A stretch of DNA of 41,521 bases from Bacteroidota bacterium. GTDB taxonomy: Bacteria > Bacteroidota > Bacteroidia > Chitinophagales > JADIYW01. The notes beneath the pieces are model-generated. The model was not told the origin of the DNA. It ran no database searches and saw only the letters and a list, made by a program, of their open reading frames with translations. The position numbers were made by a program, and so were the translations under genes. Shown here piece by piece: positions 1 through 9,164 of this stretch (its first letter is position 1; each line of letters opens with the position of its first letter). The stretch covers positions 1-41,521 of the forward strand of contig JAQBNI010000119.1 of assembly GCA_028288625.1 (NCBI GenBank), in the 5' to 3' direction.

Positions 1-2256
1 AAAATCCCAATTTGGTATTTCCGACATGCCCGCATAAAACTGTTTTGAAGCTCCGTAAATTGAAGTGCTGCCGGAAACAGCTTTCGCCCGGAAATAATAA
101 ATCTGATCTGTGGAAAGCCCGGAGAGGTTTGCAGAAATATTGTGGAATAGCGTATCATTAACGGTAGCCGGAATAGCGGCAATAGTATTTCCTAATGCGG
201 GCGTGGTTCCCCATTCAAAGCTCAGCGTAACAGGACTAAAGAAATGTTTTGCATTTGCATTTAATTGCGCCGATGTGTTGTTGATATTTGAAGCATCAAG
301 CGTATTAAAAAAAGAATAGCCGATACCGGAACTGAAGGTGAGTATATCGCCGTAAAAAGTGGTGACTGTTGTTTGTCCCTTTAACCGGTAATAATATTGC
401 GTGCCTGGTATAAGGTTAGTGATATACCCCGAGATGTTATGCGGAAGCGTATCATTAACGGTCATGGGAGTTGCAAATATTTCCTGTCCGAAATTTGTAG
501 TGGTCCCATATTCAAAACTTAAGGTAACAGGCAAATTAAATTTATCGAGAAAGCCGCTCACGGTTGCAGAAGAATCTAAAATGTTAGTTGTACCGCGTGT
601 TTGAAATACGCTGAAAACAGTACCGGTATAAAAAGTCTGAATGTCGCCGTAATAAAGCTGTGAATTGTGCGTCCCTTTTATCCTGAAATAATAAATGGTA
701 TTTGGCTGCAACCCCGAAACAACGGCAGAAATATTGTGAGAAAAAGTATCACTCACATTTCCGGGAGTACCGGGTATTTCACTTCCCAGTAACGGTGATG
801 TTCCGTATTCAAACGACATGTTTAGAGAAGTGGAAAATTTATCCACTAATCCATTCAGCGTTGCACTTACGGAGCCGACGTTTGTTGCAGGAATTGTGCG
901 AATGGTATACGGCGGTATGCCTGTGAAGAAGGTGAGCGTATCTCCGTTTGCTGTGCCGGCAAGCGTTAGTGCCTGCACAAAGAAATAGTATGTTGTATTT
1001 GGTGTAAGACCAAAATTTACGGAACTCACCAGCGTAACCGTATCGCTGTTAATGCTGGTAGGATAAGAAAACTGGTAGGTGGAAAATGTTGAATCGGTTG
1101 TATAATAAAATGTATACGTGCCGGGTTCACCATGTGTATTAATTCCTGCTTTTAAAGTAACGCTTGTTGTGTCAATAAACTGCGAACCGAATGTATATGC
1201 TGTGGGAAGAATGGAAGTAGTATACACATATACAGAGCCATATTTTCCGCCGATAGCGCCGAGATTATTGCTGTAAAAATCAACGGAATTAAAATTATCA
1301 AAAGGAAATGCATTTGGAATAATGACACGCGACCAGTTTAGTCCGCCGTTGATGGTTTTCAGTACAGTAGCATGATCGCCGACGATATAACCTGTCGTGG
1401 AATTTAAGAAAGTGATATCGTTGAGAACGCCGAGAGAATCATTTCGTAAAATATTCCAGGAAGCGCCGCCATCTGTTGTGCGAAGTATTACACTTGACGA
1501 ATCCGGAAAGCCAATTCCTCCGACAATATATCCTATAGTAGCGCTGATAAATTTAACGGCATTTAGATTTTTTCGTACAGGAGAAGTGATCGTGTTCCAG
1601 TTTGCACCGCCGTTGGTTGTGCGCAAAATTGTGCCGCTGTCGCCGACTGCAGTTCCGTTGTTAGCATCAATAAAATCAATGCCTTTCAGCCAGTAGCCAT
1701 TTCTGTCGAGCATAATGCTCCACGTGCTTCCGCTGTCTGTACTTTTTAAAATTGTTTGCAGCGTATCCGTGCGGGGCACGCTTCCTCCTGCAATAAAAAC
1801 CAGTTGCGGTGTTACGTATACTATTTTATTAAATTGCCTGTTGATGGGATTTGAGACAGGCGACCATGATCTTCCACCATTCTCTGTTTTCAGTATAGTT
1901 CCGCTGTAGCCGCAGGATAAACCATGTGTAGAATCTGAGAATTCCATAGATTTGATCCAGGGCTTTATGGAATTGGTACTGAAATCCCACGTAATCCCCT
2001 TATCTGATGATAAAAAAATATCCTGCAGTGAATCATTAAATTCATTTCCTCCCCCTACAACAATATGTGTAGAATCTAAAATGCTAATTGCATTTACATG
2101 TCTTCCGCGCGGCACAAAAGAAGGATACCATTGTTGGGCGTAAGAAATTTCATTTGAAAAAAATAATAGAATGAGAATACATTTTGCAGCGTTCTTAATA
2201 ACGGGTTTTCCGAAGTGCAAGAAATTAGTGATAAGAGCGGAATAAATATTTTTCAT
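1..2256 (-). CDS. Secreted BNR/YCF48-propeller and Fn3-like repeat protein, 3' end beyond window (partial)
   Basis: An open frame of 752 codons runs from the ATG at 2256 to the left edge without a stop, so the C-terminus lies outside the window. The first 40 residues form a signal peptide (hydrophobic ILILLFF, ending near SYA). The mature part begins QQWYPSFVPRGRHVNA and continues with YCF48/BNR-type blades (repeated T-x-GG-x-x-W), then several ~95-residue Fn3-like modules with the recurring words FEYGTTP, TTYYFRIKG and YGD. It is a paralogue of the complete protein encoded at 3030-7178, with the same 40-residue leader length and the same module order up to the EIPNWDF block at the window edge. 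By analogy the missing end should carry a T9SS type A sorting domain. The role is probably cell-surface or extracellular; adhesion or polymer binding is a guess. Family is clear, exact function unknown. Confidence 0.85.
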   Translation of the reverse strand, partial: MKNIYSALITNFLHFGKPVIKNAAKCILILLFFSNEISYAQQWYPSFVPRGRHVNAISILDSTHIVVGGGNEFNDSLQDIFLSSDKGITWDFSTNSIKPWIKSMEFSDSTHGLSCGYSGTILKTENGGRSWSPVSNPINRQFNKIVYVTPQLVFIAGGSVPRTDTLQTILKSTDSGSTWSIMLDRNGYWLKGIDFIDANNGTAVGDSGTILRTTNGGANWNTITSPVRKNLNAVKFISATIGYIVGGIGFPDSSSVILRTTDGGASWNILRNDSLGVLNDITFLNSTTGYIVGDHATVLKTINGGLNWSRVIIPNAFPFDNFNSVDFYSNNLGAIGGKYGSVYVYTTSILPTAYTFGSQFIDTTSVTLKAGINTHGEPGTYTFYYTTDSTFSTYQFSYPTSINSDTVTLVSSVNFGLTPNTTYYFFVQALTLAGTANGDTLTFFTGIPPYTIRTIPATNVGSVSATLNGLVDKFSTSLNMSFEYGTSPLLGSEIPGTPGNVSDTFSHNISAVVSGLQPNTIYYFRIKGTHNSQLYYGDIQTFYTGTVFSVFQTRGTTNILDSSATVSGFLDKFNLPVTLSFEYGTTTNFGQEIFATPMTVNDTLPHNISGYITNLIPGTQYYYRLKGQTTVTTFYGDILTFSSGIGYSFFNTLDASNINNTSAQLNANAKHFFSPVTLSFEWGTTPALGNTIAAIPATVNDTLFHNISANLSGLSTDQIYYFRAKAVSGSTSIYGASKQFYAGMSEIPNWDF

Positions 2257-2343
2257 ACAAAAATTTTATGGGTTGCCAAAATATTTTAAAACTGTGAATG
2301 ACCATTCACAGTGAAATATAATTTTAACTTTTTTATTTAATCA

Positions 2344-3000
2344 TCACCTCTGGATGATTATCTTTTTACTGAAAACCCGATCCCCTTTTTTCATCACCAG
2401 TAAATAAAATCCGGGAGAAAGATCTCCTACTTCCATGTGCGCAGTATGTTCTCCTGCAGCTAATTTTATTTCTTTTATACTTTCTCCCTTAAAAGAAAAA
2501 AGTGTCACCGAACATTCTTTATTGTCTTCAAATAAATTTTCTATTATCAGACGATCCCTTGCCGGATTAGGAAATATTTTCATTCCGTCTAATTCAAACA
2601 GGTCAGGTTTGATATTGTTTACTGCGGATACAAATCCGTCAAAGCTCAGTTTATCTACAAATAATTTTGTTCCGAGATGTGCAGGGAAATTAAAACTGCT
2701 ACCCATGCGTATGTCGGCACTATCGGGTATATCTGTTACATTATAATAATTTATTGGAATGCTGAATGACGTAAAATCAGGCATAGAATCAGATTGGTTT
2801 AACGAGCCTGTACCAACCTCTACGCCATTTTTATACATGGTTATCATAATAAACATGGAATCATCCTAGAAATTTTAATGCATTCACATGTCTTCCGCGC
2901 GGCACAAAAGTGTGAAACCATTGCTCCGCATAAGCTGCATTTATAAAAAATAAAAGTGGAAATAAATATTTTAGTGAAGAGATAAAAATATTTCTCTTTA
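2344..3000 (-). pseudogene. Internally deleted relic of a third BNR/Fn3 T9SS paralogue
   Basis: Two pieces of the same protein family as the flanking genes lie here in different frames. On the minus strand, about 3000-2868 encodes a leader and the conserved mature start EQWFHTFVPRGRHVNALKFL, then hits a TGA at once. From about 2867 the frame changes to DDSMFIMITMYKNG, which aligns with the last ~170 residues of the 3030-7178 protein (GDTMRININMLKG onward), ending in the T9SS tail (FPNPARD, DLSPGFYLLVMKKG) and a stop at 2344. About 1,180 codons are missing between the two parts. No ATG is seen at the expected leader position. The ATG-initiated 170-codon frame (2856-2344) lacks a signal peptide, so a functional product is unlikely. 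Confidence 0.8.
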
Positions 3001-3029
3001 AAGAAAAAAAATCAGAGATATTTAAAGAA

Positions 3030-6000
3030 TTATTTCTGAATAGTGATTTTTTTACTGTAATTATTTTCGCCTTTTTTCATCGTTAGTACATAAAATCCCG
3101 GAGAAAGATCTCCGACTTCCATTTGTGTAGTGCGTTGTCCTGCCGGTAATTTTATTTCCCTGAGCAATTGTCCCGTAATACTGAACAGCGACAGTGAACA
3201 TACTTTATTTACATCGTATAAATTTTCAATAATAAGAAAATCTCTTGCAGGATTTGGATATACTTTCATTCCATCCAGTTGCAGCAGATCAGTTTTTGTT
3301 ATTTGCACACCTGATACAAAACCATCAAAACTTAATTTGTCAACGATGATCCTTGTTCCCGCATGTACATTATTTTTATTGCTGTAACAGCTAATCTCAA
3401 TATCAGCAGAATCGGGAATTGTTGTGCCGATATAATTTATAGGGATGCTGAATGGCGTATAATCGGGAACGGAATCTGTCTGGAAAAAATCACCGTTGCC
3501 CACTGAAGTTTTTCCTTTCAGCATATTTATATTGATACGCATTGTATCTCCCTGGGCTGGAAAGAATTTATAATAGCCGTTGAATGTCACGTGTTTTCCC
3601 CTGATAGGAAACCCGCCTTCTTTATTGTCAAGAATACCATTGTGATTGGCAAGCTCGCCTCCGATGATCAGACCTCCCGGCCAGGTTATATTAGAAATCT
3701 CCGCAGCATAATCATCCGGCGCATTAAAATATACTTTTGAAACCATATGGTTACCTGTTGCGTTAGCGCTGTCTAATGCAACATACGGGAATGTAAACCA
3801 GCTTAAAGGACTTTCTATGATAGTGGAAAACCAGCTTTCAAAGCCGCTATTGGTAAAAGTTGTATTTCCCGGGAGAAAGGAAATATCATCAATGATAAGG
3901 AAGTTGTTGAAGTACGGACTTTTCCTGTCAAATATATTGCTGGATACAAACCCTATAATAATACTATCCGGTACCAGCAGCGTATCATAATTAATTTTAT
4001 AAGATAATCTTTTAAAGGCACCGCCCGATGTTGCCGTGATGGGCTGCATTTGAAAAGTTACAGGGTTGCCATTCTTTTTCAAAATCAATAACATAAAAGC
4101 CGAATCTCCTGCTTGTATAGAATAATTTGAGAAGAATACAATGGAGTCCGGTCGTCCGGATACATTAAGTGGAACGCCACCGAAAATTCCATCGCCTATT
4201 GAGCCGTTAAGAACAATGTTTAGTGCGGATATCTTTACTGCATAATTTCCCGAATGTCCGGGCACACGTGAAAAATCACTGCTGATAAAACTCCAGCTTT
4301 TCGGAATATTTACTGTGTCCTTTTTCCAGTATTGAAAATCCCAGTTTGGAATTTCCGATCCGCCTGCATAAAACTGTTTTACATCTCCAAAAATAGTAGA
4401 GCCTCCGTTAACGCCCTTTATTCTGAAATAATAGACCTGGTCCTGAAGTAGCCCTGACAGATTTGCTGTGATATTATATACTCCGGTATCTGTTATTGAA
4501 GGTGGGTTTGCAGTGATTGAATTTCCCAACGACGGGGTGGTACCGTATTCAAAAGTTAATGTAACAGCACCCGACAAATGTCTTGCAGCAGCATTTAACT
4601 GTGCCGAGGTATTCGTAATATTTGTTGCATCACTTGTATTGAAATAGGTATAACTCAACCCGGTATGAAAAACAAGTATCTGTCCGTAAACGTACGACAA
4701 AGAAGTAATGCCTTTTAACCGGAAATAGTAAAAGGTATTGGGAATCAGGTTAATTAAATTGGCGGTCACTGTGTGTTGCAGGCTATCACTTATTGTAGAG
4801 GGGATAGCCGTTATTTCATTTCCAAAAGAAGGCGTGGTGCCATATTCAAAAGAAACCGAAGCCGGAAATTGCGCGCCGTTGATCAACCCGTTTAGTATAA
4901 AAGATGAATCGCTCACCTTTGTTGCCTGTTGTGTTTCAAATGTTGTAAAAATACTGCCGGTAAAAAAACTGAGTGTATCTCCGTAATAGGTTTCCGTATT
5001 GTGTATTGCCTTTACCCTGAAGTAATATATTTTATTCACCTGCAGGTTATGAATATTGGCAAACACAGGTTGAGAAAATGTGTCGTTAATAACATTTGGT
5101 ATGGCGGAAACTGTATTTCCAAAAGCAGGTGTTAATCCATATTCAAAAGAAACGGTAGCAGGAGGCACAATGCCGTTTATCATTCCGTTTAATGTGGCAA
5201 TGGAGTCGTATATATTTGTTGCAGGAGTTGTTTGTACCGCATCCAGGGTATTAAAAACCTCGGAATTGCTGAAGAAAGAATCGCTGTTGTGCATTCCTCT
5301 TATCCTGTAAAAATAAGTTGTGCCGGGTTGCAGATTCGTAACGGCGGCAGAAAGGCTGTGAGAAAAAGTATCGTTAACCGATGCGGGAGTTGGGGTAATT
5401 GTATTTCCGTATGCTGGTGTTGTGCCATAGTCAAAGCTTATCGTTGCCGGCACGCCAAGTTTATCTATAAATCCGTTTAGGGTTGCACCGTGCGTGGTTA
5501 TATTCGAAGCCGGGTAAACCTGTAATGGATTTTGTGTTTGAAACTGCAGAATATCTCCATAATAAAATTCACTGTTGTGTGTGCCTTTTAACCTGTAGTA
5601 ATAAGTTGTATTGGGTGTGAGGTTAGTTAAGATCCCCGTAATATTATGCAGGGAAGTATCATTGATTATCGAAGGAACAGCGGTAATTTGATTGCCCATG
5701 AAAGGAGTGGTGCCATATTCAAAACTGATCATTGTTGAGGATGGAAGTTTTTCAATTATCCCGTTTAAGTTAGCCGTAGATGGAGTGATATTATTGGCAG
5801 TTCCAGTCTGGAAAGTATAATGTTGTGCTGTTGTTCTGAAGCTTTTTATTTCACCGTTTGAAAGCCCTGCCAGCGTTCGCGTCTGGATATAAAAATAATA
5901 AATAGTGTCTGACAGTAATATCTGGTCAGTGATATTTATCTGTGCAAGAACAAGGCTGTCGCTTTTTATATCAGGCGGATAACCTGTGCCAAAAGTATAT

Positions 6001-7178
6001 GTGGCAAAAGTAGAATCAAGAGAAAAGAAAAAATTATAAGTAGCTATCTCACCATGTGTATTTACAGCTCCTATCAGTGTAAAATTTGTAGTGTCCACAA
6101 ATCTTGAACCCAATGTAAAAGCAGAAGCCAACAAAGAATTAGTATAAACATAAAGGTCTCCGAACTTGCCGCCGATCATTCCGAGGTTGTCGTTTTTAAA
6201 TTCCACACAGTTGAAATATGCGTAAGGCGCCACGTCGGGAAGAATTTGCTTTGTCCAGTTCAAACCTGCATTCGTAGTTTTCAGCACAGTTCCTTTGTTG
6301 CCCGTAATATAACCGGTGTTGGCGCTTGAAAAAGTAATATCCGTAAGGATACCCACGGAATCATCTCTTAAAATACTCCACGTCACTCCGCCGTTAGTGG
6401 TGCGCAAAATAGTACTCAGCGAATCAGGATTATCTTCTCCTCCTACAATATAACCTGTGGATGTATTTAAAAACCGTACTGCATTAAAATTCCTGTTCAC
6501 CGGTGAAATGATCTTGTTCCAGTGCGTACCGCCATCCGTGGTTCTTAAAATTGTTCCGCGGTCGCCAACTGCAACGCCGTTGTTGACATCAGAAAAATAA
6601 ATTCCTTTCAGCCAGTAGCCTGCTGTGTCGCGTACTACCGTCCAGTTGTTTCCACCATCCGTACTTTTTAAAATAGTCTGTGTCGTATCTGTACGCGGCA
6701 CACTTCCTCCCGCAATAAATAATATCTGCGGAGTTACATAAATAACTTTGTTGAATTGCCGCGTTACCGGCGCAGGTATTTGTGTCCAGAATGCAGTCGC
6801 GTTTTGTGTTTTAAAAATCTGTCCGGAATAGCCTACAGCAAATCCGGTCAGCGTATCAATAAAGGCTAAAGATTTTACCCAGGGTTTAGGCTGCGCAGTT
6901 ACATTGCCCCATTCCAATCCCTTGTTATACGATAGCCACATATCCTGGATGGAATCGTTGAATTCATTTCCTCCACCGAATAGAATGCTTTGAGGACTCA
7001 GAAACTTTAACGCATTTACATGTCTCCCGCGCGGTACAAAAGTGTGATACCATTGTTCGGCATTTGCAAGCTGTATAAACAAAGTAAAGCTCAATAAAAG
7101 ATAAAGGGAACGCATTTTTGCAATCCGGATAATTGTTACTTTAAATTTTTTCAGGAATGGTTTGTATAAAATTTGCAT
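3030..7178 (-). CDS. Large secreted BNR/YCF48-propeller, Fn3-like repeat protein with T9SS type A sorting domain
   Basis: The 1382-residue protein starts with a 40-residue leader (basic, then LYLLLSFTLFIQLANA). An internal Met at residue 22 is an alternative start, but the left paralogue has the same 40-residue leader, which favours the longer one. Residues ~41-350 hold YCF48/BNR propeller blades (STDGGNNW 172-179, TTDGGTHW 213-220, TTNGGVTW 260-267, TTNAGLNW 301-308). Residues ~360-955 are Fn3-like modules of about 95 residues built on LNG...FEYGTTP...TTYYYRLKG..YGD. Two beta-sandwich-like segments follow (EIPNWDFQYW and NSGFESWF). The final ~80 residues are a T9SS type A sorting domain (MKVYPNPARDFLIIEN ... 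DLSPGFYVLTMKKG). Expected route: Sec export, then T9SS secretion and surface attachment. It heads a tandem family on this strand. Function beyond surface exposure is not known. Confidence 0.88.
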   Translation of the reverse strand: MQILYKPFLKKFKVTIIRIAKMRSLYLLLSFTLFIQLANAEQWYHTFVPRGRHVNALKFLSPQSILFGGGNEFNDSIQDMWLSYNKGLEWGNVTAQPKPWVKSLAFIDTLTGFAVGYSGQIFKTQNATAFWTQIPAPVTRQFNKVIYVTPQILFIAGGSVPRTDTTQTILKSTDGGNNWTVVRDTAGYWLKGIYFSDVNNGVAVGDRGTILRTTDGGTHWNKIISPVNRNFNAVRFLNTSTGYIVGGEDNPDSLSTILRTTNGGVTWSILRDDSVGILTDITFSSANTGYITGNKGTVLKTTNAGLNWTKQILPDVAPYAYFNCVEFKNDNLGMIGGKFGDLYVYTNSLLASAFTLGSRFVDTTNFTLIGAVNTHGEIATYNFFFSLDSTFATYTFGTGYPPDIKSDSLVLAQINITDQILLSDTIYYFYIQTRTLAGLSNGEIKSFRTTAQHYTFQTGTANNITPSTANLNGIIEKLPSSTMISFEYGTTPFMGNQITAVPSIINDTSLHNITGILTNLTPNTTYYYRLKGTHNSEFYYGDILQFQTQNPLQVYPASNITTHGATLNGFIDKLGVPATISFDYGTTPAYGNTITPTPASVNDTFSHSLSAAVTNLQPGTTYFYRIRGMHNSDSFFSNSEVFNTLDAVQTTPATNIYDSIATLNGMINGIVPPATVSFEYGLTPAFGNTVSAIPNVINDTFSQPVFANIHNLQVNKIYYFRVKAIHNTETYYGDTLSFFTGSIFTTFETQQATKVSDSSFILNGLINGAQFPASVSFEYGTTPSFGNEITAIPSTISDSLQHTVTANLINLIPNTFYYFRLKGITSLSYVYGQILVFHTGLSYTYFNTSDATNITNTSAQLNAAARHLSGAVTLTFEYGTTPSLGNSITANPPSITDTGVYNITANLSGLLQDQVYYFRIKGVNGGSTIFGDVKQFYAGGSEIPNWDFQYWKKDTVNIPKSWSFISSDFSRVPGHSGNYAVKISALNIVLNGSIGDGIFGGVPLNVSGRPDSIVFFSNYSIQAGDSAFMLLILKKNGNPVTFQMQPITATSGGAFKRLSYKINYDTLLVPDSIIIGFVSSNIFDRKSPYFNNFLIIDDISFLPGNTTFTNSGFESWFSTIIESPLSWFTFPYVALDSANATGNHMVSKVYFNAPDDYAAEISNITWPGGLIIGGELANHNGILDNKEGGFPIRGKHVTFNGYYKFFPAQGDTMRININMLKGKTSVGNGDFFQTDSVPDYTPFSIPINYIGTTIPDSADIEISCYSNKNNVHAGTRIIVDKLSFDGFVSGVQITKTDLLQLDGMKVYPNPARDFLIIENLYDVNKVCSLSLFSITGQLLREIKLPAGQRTTQMEVGDLSPGFYVLTMKKGENNYSKKITIQK

Positions 7179-7423
7179 ATAAGGTATTTACAGGATTGAT
7201 GCTCAATTGCAGGATAAGGCTGCGTTGTTCAATATTCAGCCTTGAAAAATAAACAGAAAACTTGTGATATACAATGTTTTTTCCGCTTTCTTATCCAGAT
7301 GAAATTCAGGGCTCAAAGCAGGTAGAATTACATTAACATTGTGTGGAAGCTTTTCAGTTAAAGCTTAATCGATATCAAACAAAATACACATACATTTACC
7401 TTCTCAACAATAAAAACTACAAT

Positions 7424-9025
7424 ATGAAAAAATTATTTCTACCTTTTTTACTTGTTTTCTCTTTACAAATCTTTTCCCAATCCTTCCAAAAAACGTATGA
7501 TCTTGGAGGAGATGATTACAGCAATAATGTAAGAGTAGAACATGCTATTTTTATTTGCGGAACCACCAACAAGGTGGGCGCAGGCGGATATGACGCGATG
7601 CTCATGGCATTTGATTCCGCAACAGGAAATTTTATTTGGGAAAATCAATTCGGCGGTCCTGATGCAGAAGCAGGCAGGGCAATGACTCCCTTTGGACAAG
7701 GATTCCTGGTTGCTGGTAGTACGAAAAGCTTTTCTCCTGTTAATCATAAAAATGACATTGTCATCTCTTATATTAAAGCTCAAGCCAGTGGATATCAGGG
7801 CAGCAAGTTGTTTGGGTTTGATAGCACTGACGAAACTGCAAATGATATTCTAAACGTTGGAGATACTGCCATATACATTATAGGTCAGACGAAGGCTAAC
7901 GGGGATGGTAACCATACAAAAATGGTCATTATCAAATTAGATAACTCGGCAGACCCTGTATGGATGAAAACTTATGGATTCCCTTTTTCCAATGAAGTTG
8001 GCTTAAGGTTATTTTCAATACCAGGTTTTGGAATGATTGGCATTGGATATTCCGGCAGCGGCGGCGCAGGAATGAACGATGCATATATTGTCAATTTTGA
8101 TGAAACAACGGGGGCTGTAAGTAACCAACTTTTAATAGGGGCAGCCGGCGATGATGACGGAAGGTTCTTCGTTGTAAATAATAACCATATCATTATAGGA
8201 GGAAATACGGGAAGTACCAGTGGACCTGGTCGTCAGAATATTTTCTTAACAGCAATAAATCCAAATGATTTAAGCATAGCCTGGTCAAAAACATATGGAG
8301 GCGATTCGGCGACATCATTGCAATCCCTGCAGGTTGACCAAGTTGACGGACACCTTGTTGTAGGCGGAGTTACGAATAAGTTTGGCACAGGAGAAGCTGC
8401 TCTTTTATTTAAAGTGGATTCAGCTGATGGAAGCCCGAAATGGGCAAACCTGATTGACGGTCCCAAAGATGATTATCTTGGCGGAATACAAACGATGAAT
8501 GACGGCACGGTCATCGTTACAGGATATTCGAATTCGAGCACTGCAAATGATGTTTACCTCGCCAGAACAAATACTACAGGAGATCTGTGTAACACTACCT
8601 CTGCAGTGGCACTGGTAGTTAGAGACTTCACACCAACGATAACGGGTCCCACGATCGCTGATCACAGGGATTCAGCTGTAGCTTTTGTTGTAGCTGATAC
8701 CGGTTTCACGGCAACTGACTATACTGTAACGACCAACGATCTTTGCGCCACTACCGGGGTGAGAACCTTATCCGCAAAAGATAATTCAATTAATATTTAC
8801 CCTAATCCAACAAGCGGAAGATTATTTATTGAATCAACTTATGCATTCAGCAATATTGTGAAAATGAAGATCTATAATACGATCGGATCTGAAGTATATA
8901 CGAAAACTATTGCGGCAGGGACAAAAGATTTCAATATCGACATGTCAGGCAATCCTAAAGGGATGTACATCATTACATTTACAGATGGAACAACCATTAC
9001 CACGGCAAAGGTAAGCCTCAATTAA
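7424..9025 (+). CDS. Secreted propeller-type protein with T9SS type A sorting domain (paralogue 1 of 3)
   Basis: The frame opens at 7343, but the signal peptide MKKLFLPFLLVFSLQIFSQ starts at the ATG at 7424, as in the two following paralogues, so that start is chosen (533 aa). The body has repeated blade-like segments ending in W-x-K-T-Y-G-G or W-x-x-Q-F-G-G with GxxDDD turns, typical of SBBP-like beta-propellers. Around residues 400-440 is a linker with GPTIADHRDSA. The C-terminus is a T9SS type A sorting domain (INIYPNPTSGRLFIES ... GMYIITFTDGTTITTAKVSLN). A TACATTTA box at about 7392 resembles the Bacteroidota -7 element. The gene has its own terminator at 9045. It is the first of three tandem paralogues; function is unknown, but secretion to the surface or medium is well supported. 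Confidence 0.88.
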   Translation: MKKLFLPFLLVFSLQIFSQSFQKTYDLGGDDYSNNVRVEHAIFICGTTNKVGAGGYDAMLMAFDSATGNFIWENQFGGPDAEAGRAMTPFGQGFLVAGSTKSFSPVNHKNDIVISYIKAQASGYQGSKLFGFDSTDETANDILNVGDTAIYIIGQTKANGDGNHTKMVIIKLDNSADPVWMKTYGFPFSNEVGLRLFSIPGFGMIGIGYSGSGGAGMNDAYIVNFDETTGAVSNQLLIGAAGDDDGRFFVVNNNHIIIGGNTGSTSGPGRQNIFLTAINPNDLSIAWSKTYGGDSATSLQSLQVDQVDGHLVVGGVTNKFGTGEAALLFKVDSADGSPKWANLIDGPKDDYLGGIQTMNDGTVIVTGYSNSSTANDVYLARTNTTGDLCNTTSAVALVVRDFTPTITGPTIADHRDSAVAFVVADTGFTATDYTVTTNDLCATTGVRTLSAKDNSINIYPNPTSGRLFIESTYAFSNIVKMKIYNTIGSEVYTKTIAAGTKDFNIDMSGNPKGMYIITFTDGTTITTAKVSLN

Positions 9026-9044
9026 TTTTTTAAATTGATGATAT

Positions 9045-9075
9045 AAAAGGGAGCATTTATGTTCCCTTTTTTTTT
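9045..9075 (+). terminator. Rho-independent terminator after T9SS paralogue 1
   Basis: An 8-base stem AAAAGGGA (9045-9052) pairs with TCCCTTTT (9063-9070) around a 10-base loop and is followed by an uninterrupted T run. It lies 20 bases after the stop at 9025. Confidence 0.8.
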
Positions 9076-9164
9076 ATGCTTCAATTTCAAAGATTATTTC
9101 GATTCATTTTTTTTTAAACATTTCAGAATTTTCATTTGTTATTAACCTAATAAAAACAATAAAA

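Noticed and set aside
110-2143. Plus-strand open frames over the left 2.1 kb
   Set aside because: The minus strand is a continuous 752-codon frame homologous to the 3030-7178 protein; the plus-strand frames are its shadows.
7343-7423. Upstream start for the first T9SS paralogue
   Set aside because: The added 27 residues precede a perfect signal peptide that begins at 7424, as in both paralogues.
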